The position numbers and the translations under genes are program-made. A stretch of 64,000 nucleotides of DNA from Sphingobium sp. Z007. Its GTDB lineage: Bacteria > Pseudomonadota > Alphaproteobacteria > Sphingomonadales > Sphingomonadaceae. Positions 43,506-51,483 of the stretch are shown here, piece after piece. The stretch covers positions 346,001 to 410,000 of the forward strand of contig NZ_FBXK01000001.1 in the NCBI RefSeq assembly GCF_900013425.1, in the 5' to 3' direction. The notes beneath the pieces are model-generated. The model was given only the letters and a program-made list of their open reading frames with translations, searched no databases and was not told the DNA's origin. Numbering within the stretch: the first letter of the stretch is position 1; each line of letters opens with the position of its first letter.

Positions 43506-45055
43506 CAGGCCGCGCCATTCTCCTGCGCCCGGATACCGGCCAGATCGCGGGCATAGCCCTTCTTGCGTTCGACCTCCATGCTGCGCAATATCTGGATGCG
43601 CTGCGCCTGCGGACTGCCCGCGCCATGCAGCGATTCCGTCAGATAGCCCACCGCATTGCGCCCCAGCGTCATATTTTCGACCAGCCGCAACATGCGCTGG
43701 CGAAACTCGATCGGCACGTTGGCGCGGCCCTGTAAATATTTCTTCAGCATCGGCCCCGCGACATCATGGTCGAAATCCTGTTCGCTGGGCAGCGTCACCA
43801 TCAACCCGCCCGCCAGATCCTGCGCCAGCCGACTGATCTCATAGGGAAAGCGGGTGACATTATGCTTGCACACATTGGCCAACATCGCGTCGTTCATGAA
43901 AATGCCCGACGGCAACTGCCTGGCTTCGTGGCTGGAAGCGATCGCGGACGAAAAGATCGTCTCGTTGAGATGCGTCATCTCGACCAACTTGTCCTTCACA
44001 TGGCTGGCGGCGTCGGCGCCATTATAATCGGCGATCGCGGCCGCCGCGCCCACCATCACGTCGCCCAGCCCCGTCTTGCAGACGTAGGAGGCGCGATGAT
44101 AGGCGGTAAAGCGCGCCACCATCTCCTGCGCGAACCCATATTCGCCGTCCATCAGCACATGCGCGTGCGGGATGAACACATCGTCGAACACGACCAGCAC
44201 TTCCTGCCCGCCATATTGCGCATTGCCCTTGTCGATGTCGCCCGCTTCCATCGCGCGCGTGTCGCAGGACTGGCGACCATAAATATAGGTGATGCCCTCC
44301 GCATCGCCCGGCACCAGCCCGACGACGGCATAGTCCTTGTCCTTTTCGCCCATGTTCATCGTGGGCATCACCGCGATCCAGTGGCTGTTGAGGCCGCCGG
44401 TCATGTGCGCCTTGGCCCCCTGTACATAAATGCCCTTTTCGGTGCGGCGGCTGACATGCAGGAACAGGTCGGGATCGGCCTGTTCGCTTGGCCGCTTGGA
44501 CCTGTCGCCCTTGGGATCGGTCATCCCCGCGCCCAGGATGATGTTGTTGCGCTGGGCCTCCTTCATGAAGTCCAGATAACGCTGGTGATAGTGCGTCCCA
44601 TGCGCCTGATCGATGTCATAGGTGATCGAATGGAGCACGCTGATCGTGTCCAGCCCCGCGCAGCGCTGGAAACAGGTGCCGGTCAGTTGGCCCAGCCGCC
44701 GCTGCATCCGGTTCTTCATCACCAGATCCTGCGGACTGGCCACGATATGCAGGAAGCGATTGACCGGCGCGTCGATCAGCAGGGAATGGGCGGTCGCAAG
44801 GTCGGGGTCTTCCAACGCCAGGTCATAGGTGCGCTTCAACGCATTGATCGACGGGCGGATGATTGGATGATCGACCGGCTCGGCCACCAACTCGCCGAAC
44901 AGATAGACGGTCACGCCGCGGTTGCGCAGCGACGCCACATAGTCATCCCCCGTCGTGATCGGCGCAAAGCGCGCCCAGCGCTCGGCGGCGCTCTCCTCGC
45001 GACGCTGCACGCCGGTGTCGATACGGTCGGGAATGCGCTCCATGCTGGTGGCCAT
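43505..45055 (-). CDS. 4-hydroxybutyryl-CoA dehydratase-like enzyme (HpaB/AbfD fold)
   Basis: A 516-residue FAD protein of the 4-hydroxyphenylacetate-3-hydroxylase fold. Its motifs match 4-hydroxybutyryl-CoA dehydratase (AbfD), a [4Fe-4S]/FAD radical enzyme. Candidate cluster ligands are C128 and C132 in TGTCFQRCAGLD and H320 and C326 in AYHRASYVCKTG; the last spacing is one residue shorter than in the clostridial enzyme. Other AbfD-like blocks are GAGMTDPKGDRS, IYGRQSCDTRAME, HVKDKLVEMTHLNET and ESLHGAGSPQAQRI (E474). It would dehydrate a 4-hydroxyacyl-CoA by ketyl-radical chemistry. The default label, aromatic hydroxylase, does not explain the conserved cysteines. It is divergent from an AraC regulator. 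Confidence 0.82.
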   Translation of the reverse strand: MATSMERIPDRIDTGVQRREESAAERWARFAPITTGDDYVASLRNRGVTVYLFGELVAEPVDHPIIRPSINALKRTYDLALEDPDLATAHSLLIDAPVNRFLHIVASPQDLVMKNRMQRRLGQLTGTCFQRCAGLDTISVLHSITYDIDQAHGTHYHQRYLDFMKEAQRNNIILGAGMTDPKGDRSKRPSEQADPDLFLHVSRRTEKGIYVQGAKAHMTGGLNSHWIAVMPTMNMGEKDKDYAVVGLVPGDAEGITYIYGRQSCDTRAMEAGDIDKGNAQYGGQEVLVVFDDVFIPHAHVLMDGEYGFAQEMVARFTAYHRASYVCKTGLGDVMVGAAAAIADYNGADAASHVKDKLVEMTHLNETIFSSAIASSHEARQLPSGIFMNDAMLANVCKHNVTRFPYEISRLAQDLAGGLMVTLPSEQDFDHDVAGPMLKKYLQGRANVPIEFRQRMLRLVENMTLGRNAVGYLTESLHGAGSPQAQRIQILRSMEVERKKGYARDLAGIRAQENGAA

Positions 45056-45187
45056 GATGATCTCCTGGGCTTGCCGATCGTCGCGCGCCCTGCCGCGCCC
45101 GAACGAATTGACGCTGGTCTAGGCTTCCCAGTCACGCGCCAACAGGTCAGTATGGGCGATCTTAACTCACCAAATCAGGCAAGCCGA

Positions 45188-46192
45188 ATGGCCACGATCG
45201 ACCGCTATTATTTCCATGTCTGCACCGATGGCGCGCGCCGCCGCGGCGTGGATGTCGATCGGCTGCTGGCGTCGGCCGGAATCGCCCCGGCCCAGCTTCA
45301 CGATCCCGCCTGGCGCGGCGATGTCGATGCGATGGCGCGCTTGGTGCGCAGCATATGGAGTGCGCTCGGCGACGAATATATGGGCTATACCGCCCATGCC
45401 ATGCCGCTCGGCGCCTTCGCCTTCGCCTGCGAATCCGCGCTCGCCGGCCCCAGCGTGGCGGATGGACTGCGCCGCGCGATCCGCTTCTACAATCTCGCCA
45501 GCCAGGACATCCATACCAGCCTGCATGACGATGGCGACCGGCTGCGCGTCACCGTCCGCTTCGCCGATCCGGCGCGCGATTCCACCCATTATTTCAGCGA
45601 ATTCTGGCTCATCATCTGGCACCGGCTCGCCTGTTGGCTGGCGGGCGAAACGGTGCCGATGCTGGAGGCGCATTTCGACTATCCGCGCCCCGACGCCTAT
45701 TTCGAGGAGTTCAAATATCTCTTCCCCTGTCCGCGCCGCTTCGATGCGGGCGAACGCGCCATCGCGATGGATGCGCCCGCCCTGCATGGCCCGGTGCGCC
45801 GCAGCCGGGATGAATTGACGCAGATGCTGCGCGACGCGCCGCTGGCGATGATGTCGATCCCGGCGAGCGACCGCACCCTTGGTCGCCAGGTCCGGCTGAT
45901 GCTGGCGCGCGATCCTGCCATGGGCGCGGACGGCGTGGCCCATGCGCTCGCCCTTCACCCCGACACGCTGCGTCGCCGCCTGCGCGGGGAGGGAAGCAGC
46001 CTCACCACCATTCGCGAAAATATCCGCCGCGACGCCGCCACCCGTGACCTCGCCAGCACCGGCCGCAGCGTGGAGGCGATCGCCGCCGCCCTGGGCTATG
46101 CCGAACCGCGCAGCTTCACCCGCGCCTTCCACGCCTGGACCGGCATGAGTCCGTCCCGCTACCGCCGCCGCCATGGCGCGGGGCAGGCGTAG
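45188..46192 (+). CDS. AraC family transcriptional regulator
   Basis: A 334-residue regulator. The N-terminal ligand-binding domain of the OruR/QseD type spans roughly residues 15-200 (RRRGVDVDRLLASAGI, YTAHAMPLGAFAFACESAL). The C-terminal double HTH ends VEAIAAALGYAEPRSFTRAF, HAWTGMSPSRYRRRHG. An upstream ATG at 45152 would add twelve residues. It is divergent from the dehydratase-like gene and probably activates it in response to a substrate. Confidence 0.9.
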   Translation: MATIDRYYFHVCTDGARRRGVDVDRLLASAGIAPAQLHDPAWRGDVDAMARLVRSIWSALGDEYMGYTAHAMPLGAFAFACESALAGPSVADGLRRAIRFYNLASQDIHTSLHDDGDRLRVTVRFADPARDSTHYFSEFWLIIWHRLACWLAGETVPMLEAHFDYPRPDAYFEEFKYLFPCPRRFDAGERAIAMDAPALHGPVRRSRDELTQMLRDAPLAMMSIPASDRTLGRQVRLMLARDPAMGADGVAHALALHPDTLRRRLRGEGSSLTTIRENIRRDAATRDLASTGRSVEAIAAALGYAEPRSFTRAFHAWTGMSPSRYRRRHGAGQA

Positions 46193-46246
46193 TGACGTCT
46201 TTCGTCACCCCAGGATAACGAGAATCGACCATTTGCGGCCATATAA

Positions 46247-46268
46247 CCCCTCCCCTTCAGGGGAGGGG
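46247..46268. repeat. perfect hairpin CCCCTCCCC-TTCA-GGGGAGGGG
   Basis: A 9-bp perfect stem with a TTCA loop, 55 bp after the AraC stop. No T-run follows on the plus strand. This CCCTCCCCTTCAGGGGAGGG unit is of the dispersed intergenic-repeat type and may also act as an RNA end-point for the AraC gene. Confidence 0.6.
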
Positions 46269-46305
46269 CGAAAGAAAAGCAGCTCGTCCGCTCACCACCC
46301 CTTCT

Positions 46306-46394
46306 CGTCATTACCGCGAAGGCGGGAACCCATCTCCCAACCTCTCGACACGGTGTGAAGGCAGGAGATGGATCTCCGCCTTGCGGGAATGACG
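46306..46394. repeat. REP/MITE-like imperfect palindrome
   Basis: About 31-bp arms, CGTCATTACCGCGAAGGCGG... on the left (46306-46337) and its near inverse ...CCGCCTTGCGGGAATGACG on the right (46364-46394), enclose a 26-bp centre. CGTCATTCCCGCGAAGGCGGGAA-type palindromes are widespread small dispersed repeats in proteobacteria. The copy has several mismatches, so it is an old insertion. It overlaps the possible start of the HTH gene that follows. Confidence 0.65.
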
Positions 46395-46904
46395 GTGTGG
46401 CAATGGCACGTCCGAAACCACCCAACGCCGCCGCCCCATTCCGCGCCCACCTTCAAAAAAACCTTTCAATGTAGGATTTCATTTGCTTCACACTGTCGGA
46501 TTACAATTGCCGACTCGCCCCAGATCGCTATCGCCTTCACCCCGGTCCCGCTCACGCGGCAGCGGCATGATGGCTGGACGCTCACGACGCAGCGGCGCTT
46601 CATCGATGCGCTTGGCGCTTTGGGTTCCGTGGGGCAGGCGGCCCGCGCCGTCGATATGACGCGGGCCAGCGCCTATCGGTTGCGCGCAAGGCCGGGCGCG
46701 GACAGTTTCGCCGCCGCCTGGGACCAGGCGCTCGACATCGGCCGCGCCCGCATGTTCGACGTCGCCATGACCCGCGCGATTGACGGGCATACGACCATCC
46801 GCATCACGCGCGGCGGGGCTTTCACGCTGGATCAGGGCGTCGCACGCCATCTGGTGGCCGCCGCCATCCGGGAGGCGCCGCCCCAGCCCCCAAAGATGCC
46901 ATAA
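46389..46904 (+). CDS. helix-turn-helix domain protein, start uncertain
   Basis: A small DNA-binding-type protein. The core reads TTQRRFIDALGALGSVGQAA, then RAVDMTRASAYRLRARPGA, a pattern seen in small sphingomonad HTH proteins. Its C-terminal part, FAAAWDQALDIGRARMFDVAM, is typical of them too. The true start is unclear: the ATG used lies inside the palindromic repeat, and the conserved part begins only around residue 50 (FTPVPLTRQRHDGW). The N-terminal 45 residues are therefore probably not translated. Function unknown. Confidence 0.55.
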   Translation: MTVWQWHVRNHPTPPPHSAPTFKKTFQCRISFASHCRITIADSPQIAIAFTPVPLTRQRHDGWTLTTQRRFIDALGALGSVGQAARAVDMTRASAYRLRARPGADSFAAAWDQALDIGRARMFDVAMTRAIDGHTTIRITRGGAFTLDQGVARHLVAAAIREAPPQPPKMP

Positions 46905-46947
46905 GGTGACAAGGGCGCGCGCTTCTTACGGCGCCTTTGTCACCTTA
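46902..46947. terminator. long inverted repeat between convergent genes
   Basis: TAAGGTGACAA (46902-46912) followed by GGGCGC pairs with GGCGCCTTTGTCACCTTA (46930-46947), giving a stem of about 16 bp with one bulge. It lies between the HTH gene and the convergent SDR, so it can serve both as a transcription end. Confidence 0.65.
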
Positions 46948-46965
46948 AGCCGCGTCTCCACCCTT

Positions 46966-47751
46966 TTAGTTGCGCAGCACCCAGCCGCCATCGACATTGA
47001 TCGTCTGCCCGGTGATCCACGCGCCCGCCGGCGAACAGAGCAGGAGCAGCGCGCCGACCAGTTCGTCGGGCTGGCCTTTCATCCGCAACGGGATGCGCAT
47101 CTTCATCATGTCGACCAGCGGCCCTTCTTCGGGGGTCAGCATCTTGCCCGCGTCGCTCTGCGTCATGCCCGGCGCGATGGCGTTGACGGCGATGCCCCTG
47201 GGGCCAAGTTCAGTCGCCAGCGTGGTGGTCAGCCCCAGCATCGCCACCTTGCTAACGCCATAGGCGGTCTGCGCCGGGAAAGCGCCGGCCGACAATTGGT
47301 TGACGATGCGCCCGCTCCCGCTTTTTTCCAGCAGGGGCAGCGCGGCGCGGCAGCAATTGACCGCGCCCTGCACATTGACCTCGATCAGCCGCCGCCACGC
47401 CTCGACCGGCATGGCGAGCAAGGGCGTGCCGACCGATTCCACCATCAGTGCCGCATTATTGACCAATATGTCGACGCCGCCGAACGCCGCCTGCGCCGCC
47501 GCGACCATGGCCTCGACGGCGGGGATGTCGGTGATGTCCACCTGCACCGCTATCGCCTTGCCACCCGCCGCGACGATTTCGTCGGCCACCACTGTCGCAC
47601 CCTCGCCATTGATGTCGGCGACGACCACCGCCGCCCCAGCCGCTGCGAGTCCCGTCGCATAGGCGCGGCCGATATTATTGCCCCGGCCGCCCGCGCCGGT
47701 GACGATCGCCACCTTGCGGTCCAGCCGAAATTGTTCGATCGAAAATGTCAT
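46966..47751 (-). CDS. short-chain dehydrogenase/reductase
   Basis: A 261-residue SDR. TGAGGRGNNIGRAYATGLAAAG is an extended cofactor loop (GxxxGxxxG with two extra residues), as in SDRs related to the multifunctional-enzyme and enoyl-reductase branches. NNAALM, NQLSAGAFPAQ and YGVSK follow. ADINGEGA indicates NAD(H). It is downstream of the aldehyde dehydrogenase on the same strand (27 bp), so alcohol to aldehyde to acid oxidation in one operon is possible. Confidence 0.9.
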   Translation of the reverse strand: MTFSIEQFRLDRKVAIVTGAGGRGNNIGRAYATGLAAAGAAVVVADINGEGATVVADEIVAAGGKAIAVQVDITDIPAVEAMVAAAQAAFGGVDILVNNAALMVESVGTPLLAMPVEAWRRLIEVNVQGAVNCCRAALPLLEKSGSGRIVNQLSAGAFPAQTAYGVSKVAMLGLTTTLATELGPRGIAVNAIAPGMTQSDAGKMLTPEEGPLVDMMKMRIPLRMKGQPDELVGALLLLCSPAGAWITGQTINVDGGWVLRN

Positions 47752-47778
47752 GTCGTGTCTTCCTGCTCAGGCCGGGTT

Positions 47779-49230
47779 TCAGGCGATGGTGACGGTCTTG
47801 TAGTGCAGGAATTCCTCGATCCCCGCCTTGCCGCCTTCTTTGCCGAAGCCGGAAATGCCGATCCCGCCAAAGGGCGTATGCGCATTGATCTGGGTCGCGC
47901 CGTTCACATAGACGCCGCCTGCATGGAGCCGCTCGGCCAGCCGGTGCACGCGCTTCAGGTCATTGGACTGGATATAGGCGGCCAGCCCATATTCGCTGTT
48001 GTTGGCGATGGCCACGGCCTCATCCTCGTCATGGAATTTCATGACGACGATCGCCGGGCCGAAAATCTCGACCTGTGCGATCTCGCTGTCCGGGTCGGCG
48101 TCGGCGATGATCGTCGGCTCGATATAATTGCCCGTGGCCAGTGCCCCGCCGCATCGGTTTCCGCCCATCACGAACCGGCCCGACCCTTCCGATCGCACCC
48201 GGTCGAACATGCCCAATACCCGGTCCACCGCCGCCGCGTTGATCAGCGGCCCGACCTGCGTGCCCTCCTCGAACGGATTGCCGACCTTGTACCGGCTGGC
48301 GATCGCGGTCAGCTTTTCCAGCACCGCGTCATAGATATCGGCATGGACCAGCAACCGGGTCGGAAGCGCGCAACCCTGGCCCGCCAATATGCCGATGGTC
48401 CAGAAAATCGCCCGCTCGCATGCCGCGTCTATGTCCGCGTCGGGGAACAGCAGGCTGGCCGATTTGCCGCCCAGTTCCATGATCGACGGCTTGATCCGGT
48501 CGGCGCACGCCGCCATGATCTTGCGTGCGGTGATCGGCCCGCCGGTAAAGGTGATAAGGCCCACTTTGGGATGCCGCACCAGCGCTTCGCCCGCCTCCGC
48601 CGTGCCCGGCAGGATCGACAGCACGCCGTCGGGCACACCGGCTTCCTTTGCCAGTCGCGCGAAAAGTTCGGGTGCGAAGGGGGTGAGTTCGGCGGGCTTG
48701 ACGATCACACAATTGCCCGCCGCCAGCGCCGGGCCGACCTTCATGCCCAGAGAGATGAGCGGACCGTTCCAGGTTATGATGATGCCCACGATGCCGATCG
48801 GTTCGGGCATTGTGTAGGAAAATTCGCCGCGCGTATCGAGCGTGGAGAGCATCTCCCCCGACAGTTTGTCGCACCAGCCGGCATAATAGCGGGTCCAGGC
48901 GACAGCCGTGCCGACGCTGCCCGTTCCCATCATCAACGGCGTGCCGCCGTCCAGCGCGGCCATCTTGCCGAAATCCTGCGCGTGGGCCTCGATCAGGTCG
49001 GCCAGCCGGTTCAGGATGGCGCGCCGTTCTTCGGGCCGGGTGCGGCGCCATTGCTCGCGCACCGACTCCGCCTTGGCGACGGCGCGTTCGATTTCGGCGG
49101 GACCGGCCAGCGGGATGCTTTGCTGCACCGCGCCCGTGACCGGGCTGACATGGTCGTAACTGCCGCCCGACCCGGACGACAATATCTCATGACCGATATG
49201 CAGGCTGACGGTGGGGGCTTCCAGATTCAT
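47779..49230 (-). CDS. aldehyde dehydrogenase
   Basis: A 483-residue NAD(P)-dependent aldehyde dehydrogenase. Catalytic Glu in IMELGGKSASLLFPDAD and catalytic Cys in AGQGCALPTRLLVH. NAD-binding segments VIVKPAELTPFAPELFA and ITFTGGPITARKIMAA, with the usual C-terminal PFGGIGISGFGKEGG. The ATG at 49230 follows AGGAGAG. It oxidises an aldehyde to the acid for later CoA activation. It is divergent from the TetR gene at 49346. Confidence 0.95.
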   Translation of the reverse strand: MNLEAPTVSLHIGHEILSSGSGGSYDHVSPVTGAVQQSIPLAGPAEIERAVAKAESVREQWRRTRPEERRAILNRLADLIEAHAQDFGKMAALDGGTPLMMGTGSVGTAVAWTRYYAGWCDKLSGEMLSTLDTRGEFSYTMPEPIGIVGIIITWNGPLISLGMKVGPALAAGNCVIVKPAELTPFAPELFARLAKEAGVPDGVLSILPGTAEAGEALVRHPKVGLITFTGGPITARKIMAACADRIKPSIMELGGKSASLLFPDADIDAACERAIFWTIGILAGQGCALPTRLLVHADIYDAVLEKLTAIASRYKVGNPFEEGTQVGPLINAAAVDRVLGMFDRVRSEGSGRFVMGGNRCGGALATGNYIEPTIIADADPDSEIAQVEIFGPAIVVMKFHDEDEAVAIANNSEYGLAAYIQSNDLKRVHRLAERLHAGGVYVNGATQINAHTPFGGIGISGFGKEGGKAGIEEFLHYKTVTIA

Positions 49231-49288
49231 CGCATTTCTCTCCTGAGACGGGGCATTAGTCCTCGTTCGAGTCGGGACTCTCCCATAA

Positions 49289-49304
49289 GTAAACAGCGGT
49301 ATAC
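49289..49304. promoter_or_regulatory. operator-like GTAAAC-AGCG-GTATAC
   Basis: An imperfect inverted repeat (five of six arm positions pair) in the gap between the aldehyde dehydrogenase (start 49230) and the divergent TetR gene (start 49346). It shares TAAACAGCG with the perfect palindrome at 26316-26328 in front of another TetR gene. Confidence 0.55.
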
Positions 49305-49345
49305 ATGGCTTGTCAATCGCGACATGGCCTGACATCATGGCGGCC

Positions 49346-49897
49346 ATGGCAGACAGAAAAAGAAATGCGGACGCGACCCGCGACCGTATCCTGGTCGCGG
49401 CGCGGGACGTTTTTTCCCGCCACGGTTTTGGCGAAACCGGCGTGCGCGACATCGCCAAAGCCGCCGATGTCAGCCCTGGCCTGGTCAGCCGCTATTTCGG
49501 GTCGAAGGAGGGTTTGTTCGAAGCCGCGCTGGAATCGGTGTTCGACCATCGGGTGCTCACCAGCGTGCCGCGCGACGATTTTGGCCACGCCCTGCTGGAA
49601 CGGCTGATCGAACAGGACGGCACGGGCGGCCATCCGCTCAACATGATGATGCTCTCCACCTCCGATCCGGGCGCGCGGGCGATTACCGAACGGCTGGTCC
49701 GGACCCGGCTCGCCGCGCCGCTGGCCCAATGGTTCGGCACGGACGACGCACAGGACCGCGCGGCGCGGCTGTTGCTCGTCACGGCGGGCCTGTTCCTTTA
49801 CCGCTCGGTCTTTCCGCTCGACCCGCTGACCGGCACGCTCAGCCCCGGTATGCGCGCCTGGCTGGAGGCGCAGTTGCAGGCGATCGTCACGCCCTGA
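49346..49897 (+). CDS. TetR family transcriptional regulator
   Basis: A 183-residue regulator with N-terminal HTH: GVRDIAKAADVSPGLVSRYF, then GSKEGLFEAALESV. The short ligand domain ends LSPGMRAWLEAQLQAIV. It is divergent from the aldehyde dehydrogenase/SDR operon and upstream of the SDR-SDR-NMO-ACAD genes. It probably represses the dehydrogenase operon from the site at 49289. The ATG at 49310 would add twelve residues. Confidence 0.9.
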   Translation: MADRKRNADATRDRILVAARDVFSRHGFGETGVRDIAKAADVSPGLVSRYFGSKEGLFEAALESVFDHRVLTSVPRDDFGHALLERLIEQDGTGGHPLNMMMLSTSDPGARAITERLVRTRLAAPLAQWFGTDDAQDRAARLLLVTAGLFLYRSVFPLDPLTGTLSPGMRAWLEAQLQAIVTP

Positions 49898-49900
49898 TAC

Positions 49901-49927
49901 AAACATAGTTGACCTATATATCTATGT
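49901..49927. promoter_or_regulatory. inverted repeat AACATAG-N13-CTATGTT
   Basis: Perfect 7-bp arms around TTGACCTATATAT, just after the TetR stop and 47 bp before the SDR start at 49974. TTGACC could also be a -35 element. It is a strong candidate control site for the plus-strand operon that runs to the kinase at 54748. Confidence 0.6.
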
Positions 49928-49973
49928 TGGTCCAAGGCATGTGGGAATCATAAGCGGGGCGAAGCGCTGGAAC

Positions 49974-50759
49974 ATGGATATTGCAAGGCTCTTTGACGTA
50001 AAAGGCAAGAGCGCCCTCGTCACCGGCGGATCAGGCGGCATCGGCTATATGATCGCGACCGCGCTGGTGCAGGCGGGATGCCGGGTATTCATCTGCTCGC
50101 GCAAGCAGGTCGATATAGAAGCCGCCGCCGACCGCCTGCGCGCATTTGGCGACGTCACCGCCATCGCCGCCGACATCGCCACCGAAGCGGGCGTGGCCAA
50201 AGTGGCCGATGCCGTCAATGGGGCGGGACCGCTACATATTCTGGTCAACAATGCGGGCACCAGTTGGGGTGCGCCCATCGACCAGTTTCCCCGTGCGGGC
50301 TTTGAAAAAGTGCTCCAACTCAACCTGCTCGCCCCGTTCGAGATGACGAAAGCGCTGCTGCCAGCCCTGCGCGCTGCTGGCACCGAAGAAGATCCCGCCC
50401 GGATCATCAACATCGCCTCGATCGACGGGATGCAGGTGCCACAATGGGAAAGCTATCCCTATTCCGCGACCAAGGCCGGCATCATCCATATGGGCCGTCA
50501 CATGGGCAAGTTCCTGGCCGGCGATCATATCAGCGTGAACACGATCGCACCGGGCTTCTTCCCGTCGAAGATGACGGCTTCGGTCGTCGATCTGGACAAT
50601 GAAGCGGACATTGCTGCCGCCGCCTCGCCGCTTGGCGGTCGGGTCGGCATGACGGAAGATATTGGCGGCGCAGTCATCTACCTCTCCTCGCGGGCGGGCG
50701 CGTGGCTATCGGGCGTCACCATTCCGGTGGGCGGCGGCCGTGGCACCATCGACAACTAA
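49974..50759 (+). CDS. short-chain dehydrogenase/reductase
   Basis: A 261-residue SDR. TGGSGGIGYMIATALVQAG, then ICSRKQVDIEAAADRLR (NADP-type basic residues), NNAGTSWGAP, NIASIDGMQ and YSATK. The PFEMTKALLPALRAAGTEEDPARIIN insert is common in a branch that reduces ketone groups of small substrates. It starts the operon leading to the ACAD-kinase pair. By analogy with the lva pathway it could be the ketoacyl-CoA reductase that makes the 4-hydroxy group. Confidence 0.9.
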   Translation: MDIARLFDVKGKSALVTGGSGGIGYMIATALVQAGCRVFICSRKQVDIEAAADRLRAFGDVTAIAADIATEAGVAKVADAVNGAGPLHILVNNAGTSWGAPIDQFPRAGFEKVLQLNLLAPFEMTKALLPALRAAGTEEDPARIINIASIDGMQVPQWESYPYSATKAGIIHMGRHMGKFLAGDHISVNTIAPGFFPSKMTASVVDLDNEADIAAAASPLGGRVGMTEDIGGAVIYLSSRAGAWLSGVTIPVGGGRGTIDN

Positions 50760-50771
50760 AGGACAAGATAT

Positions 50772-51437
50772 ATGGGCAAGCCGATCATAGTCACGGGCGC
50801 AGCGGGCATTTTGGGAGCAGCCGTCGCGGCGCATCTGGCCGCGCAGGGTCTGGACGTGGTGGGTATCGACCTGGCGGACAGCGCGCCCGATTTCCCCGGC
50901 ACCTTCATCGGTGGCGTGGACCTGACCGATACCCAAGCGACACTGGCTGCCTTCTCCCACCCCGCCCTTACACCGGGCATAGCGGGCCTTGCCAGTATTG
51001 CTGGCGGCTTCCGCTGGGAAACGGTGATGGACGGCAGCCCGGACAGTTGGGATTTCCTCTACCGCATCAATGTCCGCACAGCGCTCAATGCCGCCCGCGC
51101 CGCCGTGCCGCTGATGCCCAGGGGTGGCGCGATCGTCAATGTCGGCGCTGCCGCCACGGCCAGGGCGGCGATGGGCATGGGCGCCTATACCGCCAGCAAA
51201 TCGGGCGTTGCGCGCCTGACCGAAGCGCTCGCCGAAGAGCATAAGGGGCAGGGTATCCGCGTGAATGCCCTTCTCCCCTCCATTCTGGACACGCCCGCCA
51301 ACCGCGCCGAGATGGGCGCAGCCGATGTGGCCAAATGGGTGACGCCGCTGGAACTGGCGCAGGTCGTCGCCTTCCTTCTGTCCGACGCCGCCTCCGCCAT
51401 CACCGGGGCCAGCCTGCCCGTCACTGGCCGCGTCTGA
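50772..51437 (+). CDS. short-chain dehydrogenase/reductase, compact
   Basis: A 221-residue SDR, shorter than usual. VTGAAGILGAAVAAHLAAQG and VGIDLADSAP bind NAD. NVGAAATARAAMGMGAYTASK supplies the catalytic pair, while the substrate-binding loop near the C-terminus is trimmed. AAGGACAAG precedes the ATG, twelve bases after the previous stop. Partner of the SDR at 49974; substrate unknown. Confidence 0.88.
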   Translation: MGKPIIVTGAAGILGAAVAAHLAAQGLDVVGIDLADSAPDFPGTFIGGVDLTDTQATLAAFSHPALTPGIAGLASIAGGFRWETVMDGSPDSWDFLYRINVRTALNAARAAVPLMPRGGAIVNVGAAATARAAMGMGAYTASKSGVARLTEALAEEHKGQGIRVNALLPSILDTPANRAEMGAADVAKWVTPLELAQVVAFLLSDAASAITGASLPVTGRV

Positions 51438-51483
51438 CGACGCGCCATCATTCGTTCATTCATACACTGAAAGACTGTCAGCC

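Noticed and set aside
43505..45055. Annotation as a plain 4-hydroxyphenylacetate 3-monooxygenase.
   Set aside because: The conserved CxxxC, His/Cys and ESLHGAGSPQAQR features fit 4-hydroxybutyryl-CoA dehydratase better, and no flavin reductase partner of the HpaC type is seen nearby.
43766..45187. Open frame opposite the dehydratase-like gene and continuous with the AraC gene.
   Set aside because: AraC homology starts at about 45188; the upstream part is an antisense shadow.
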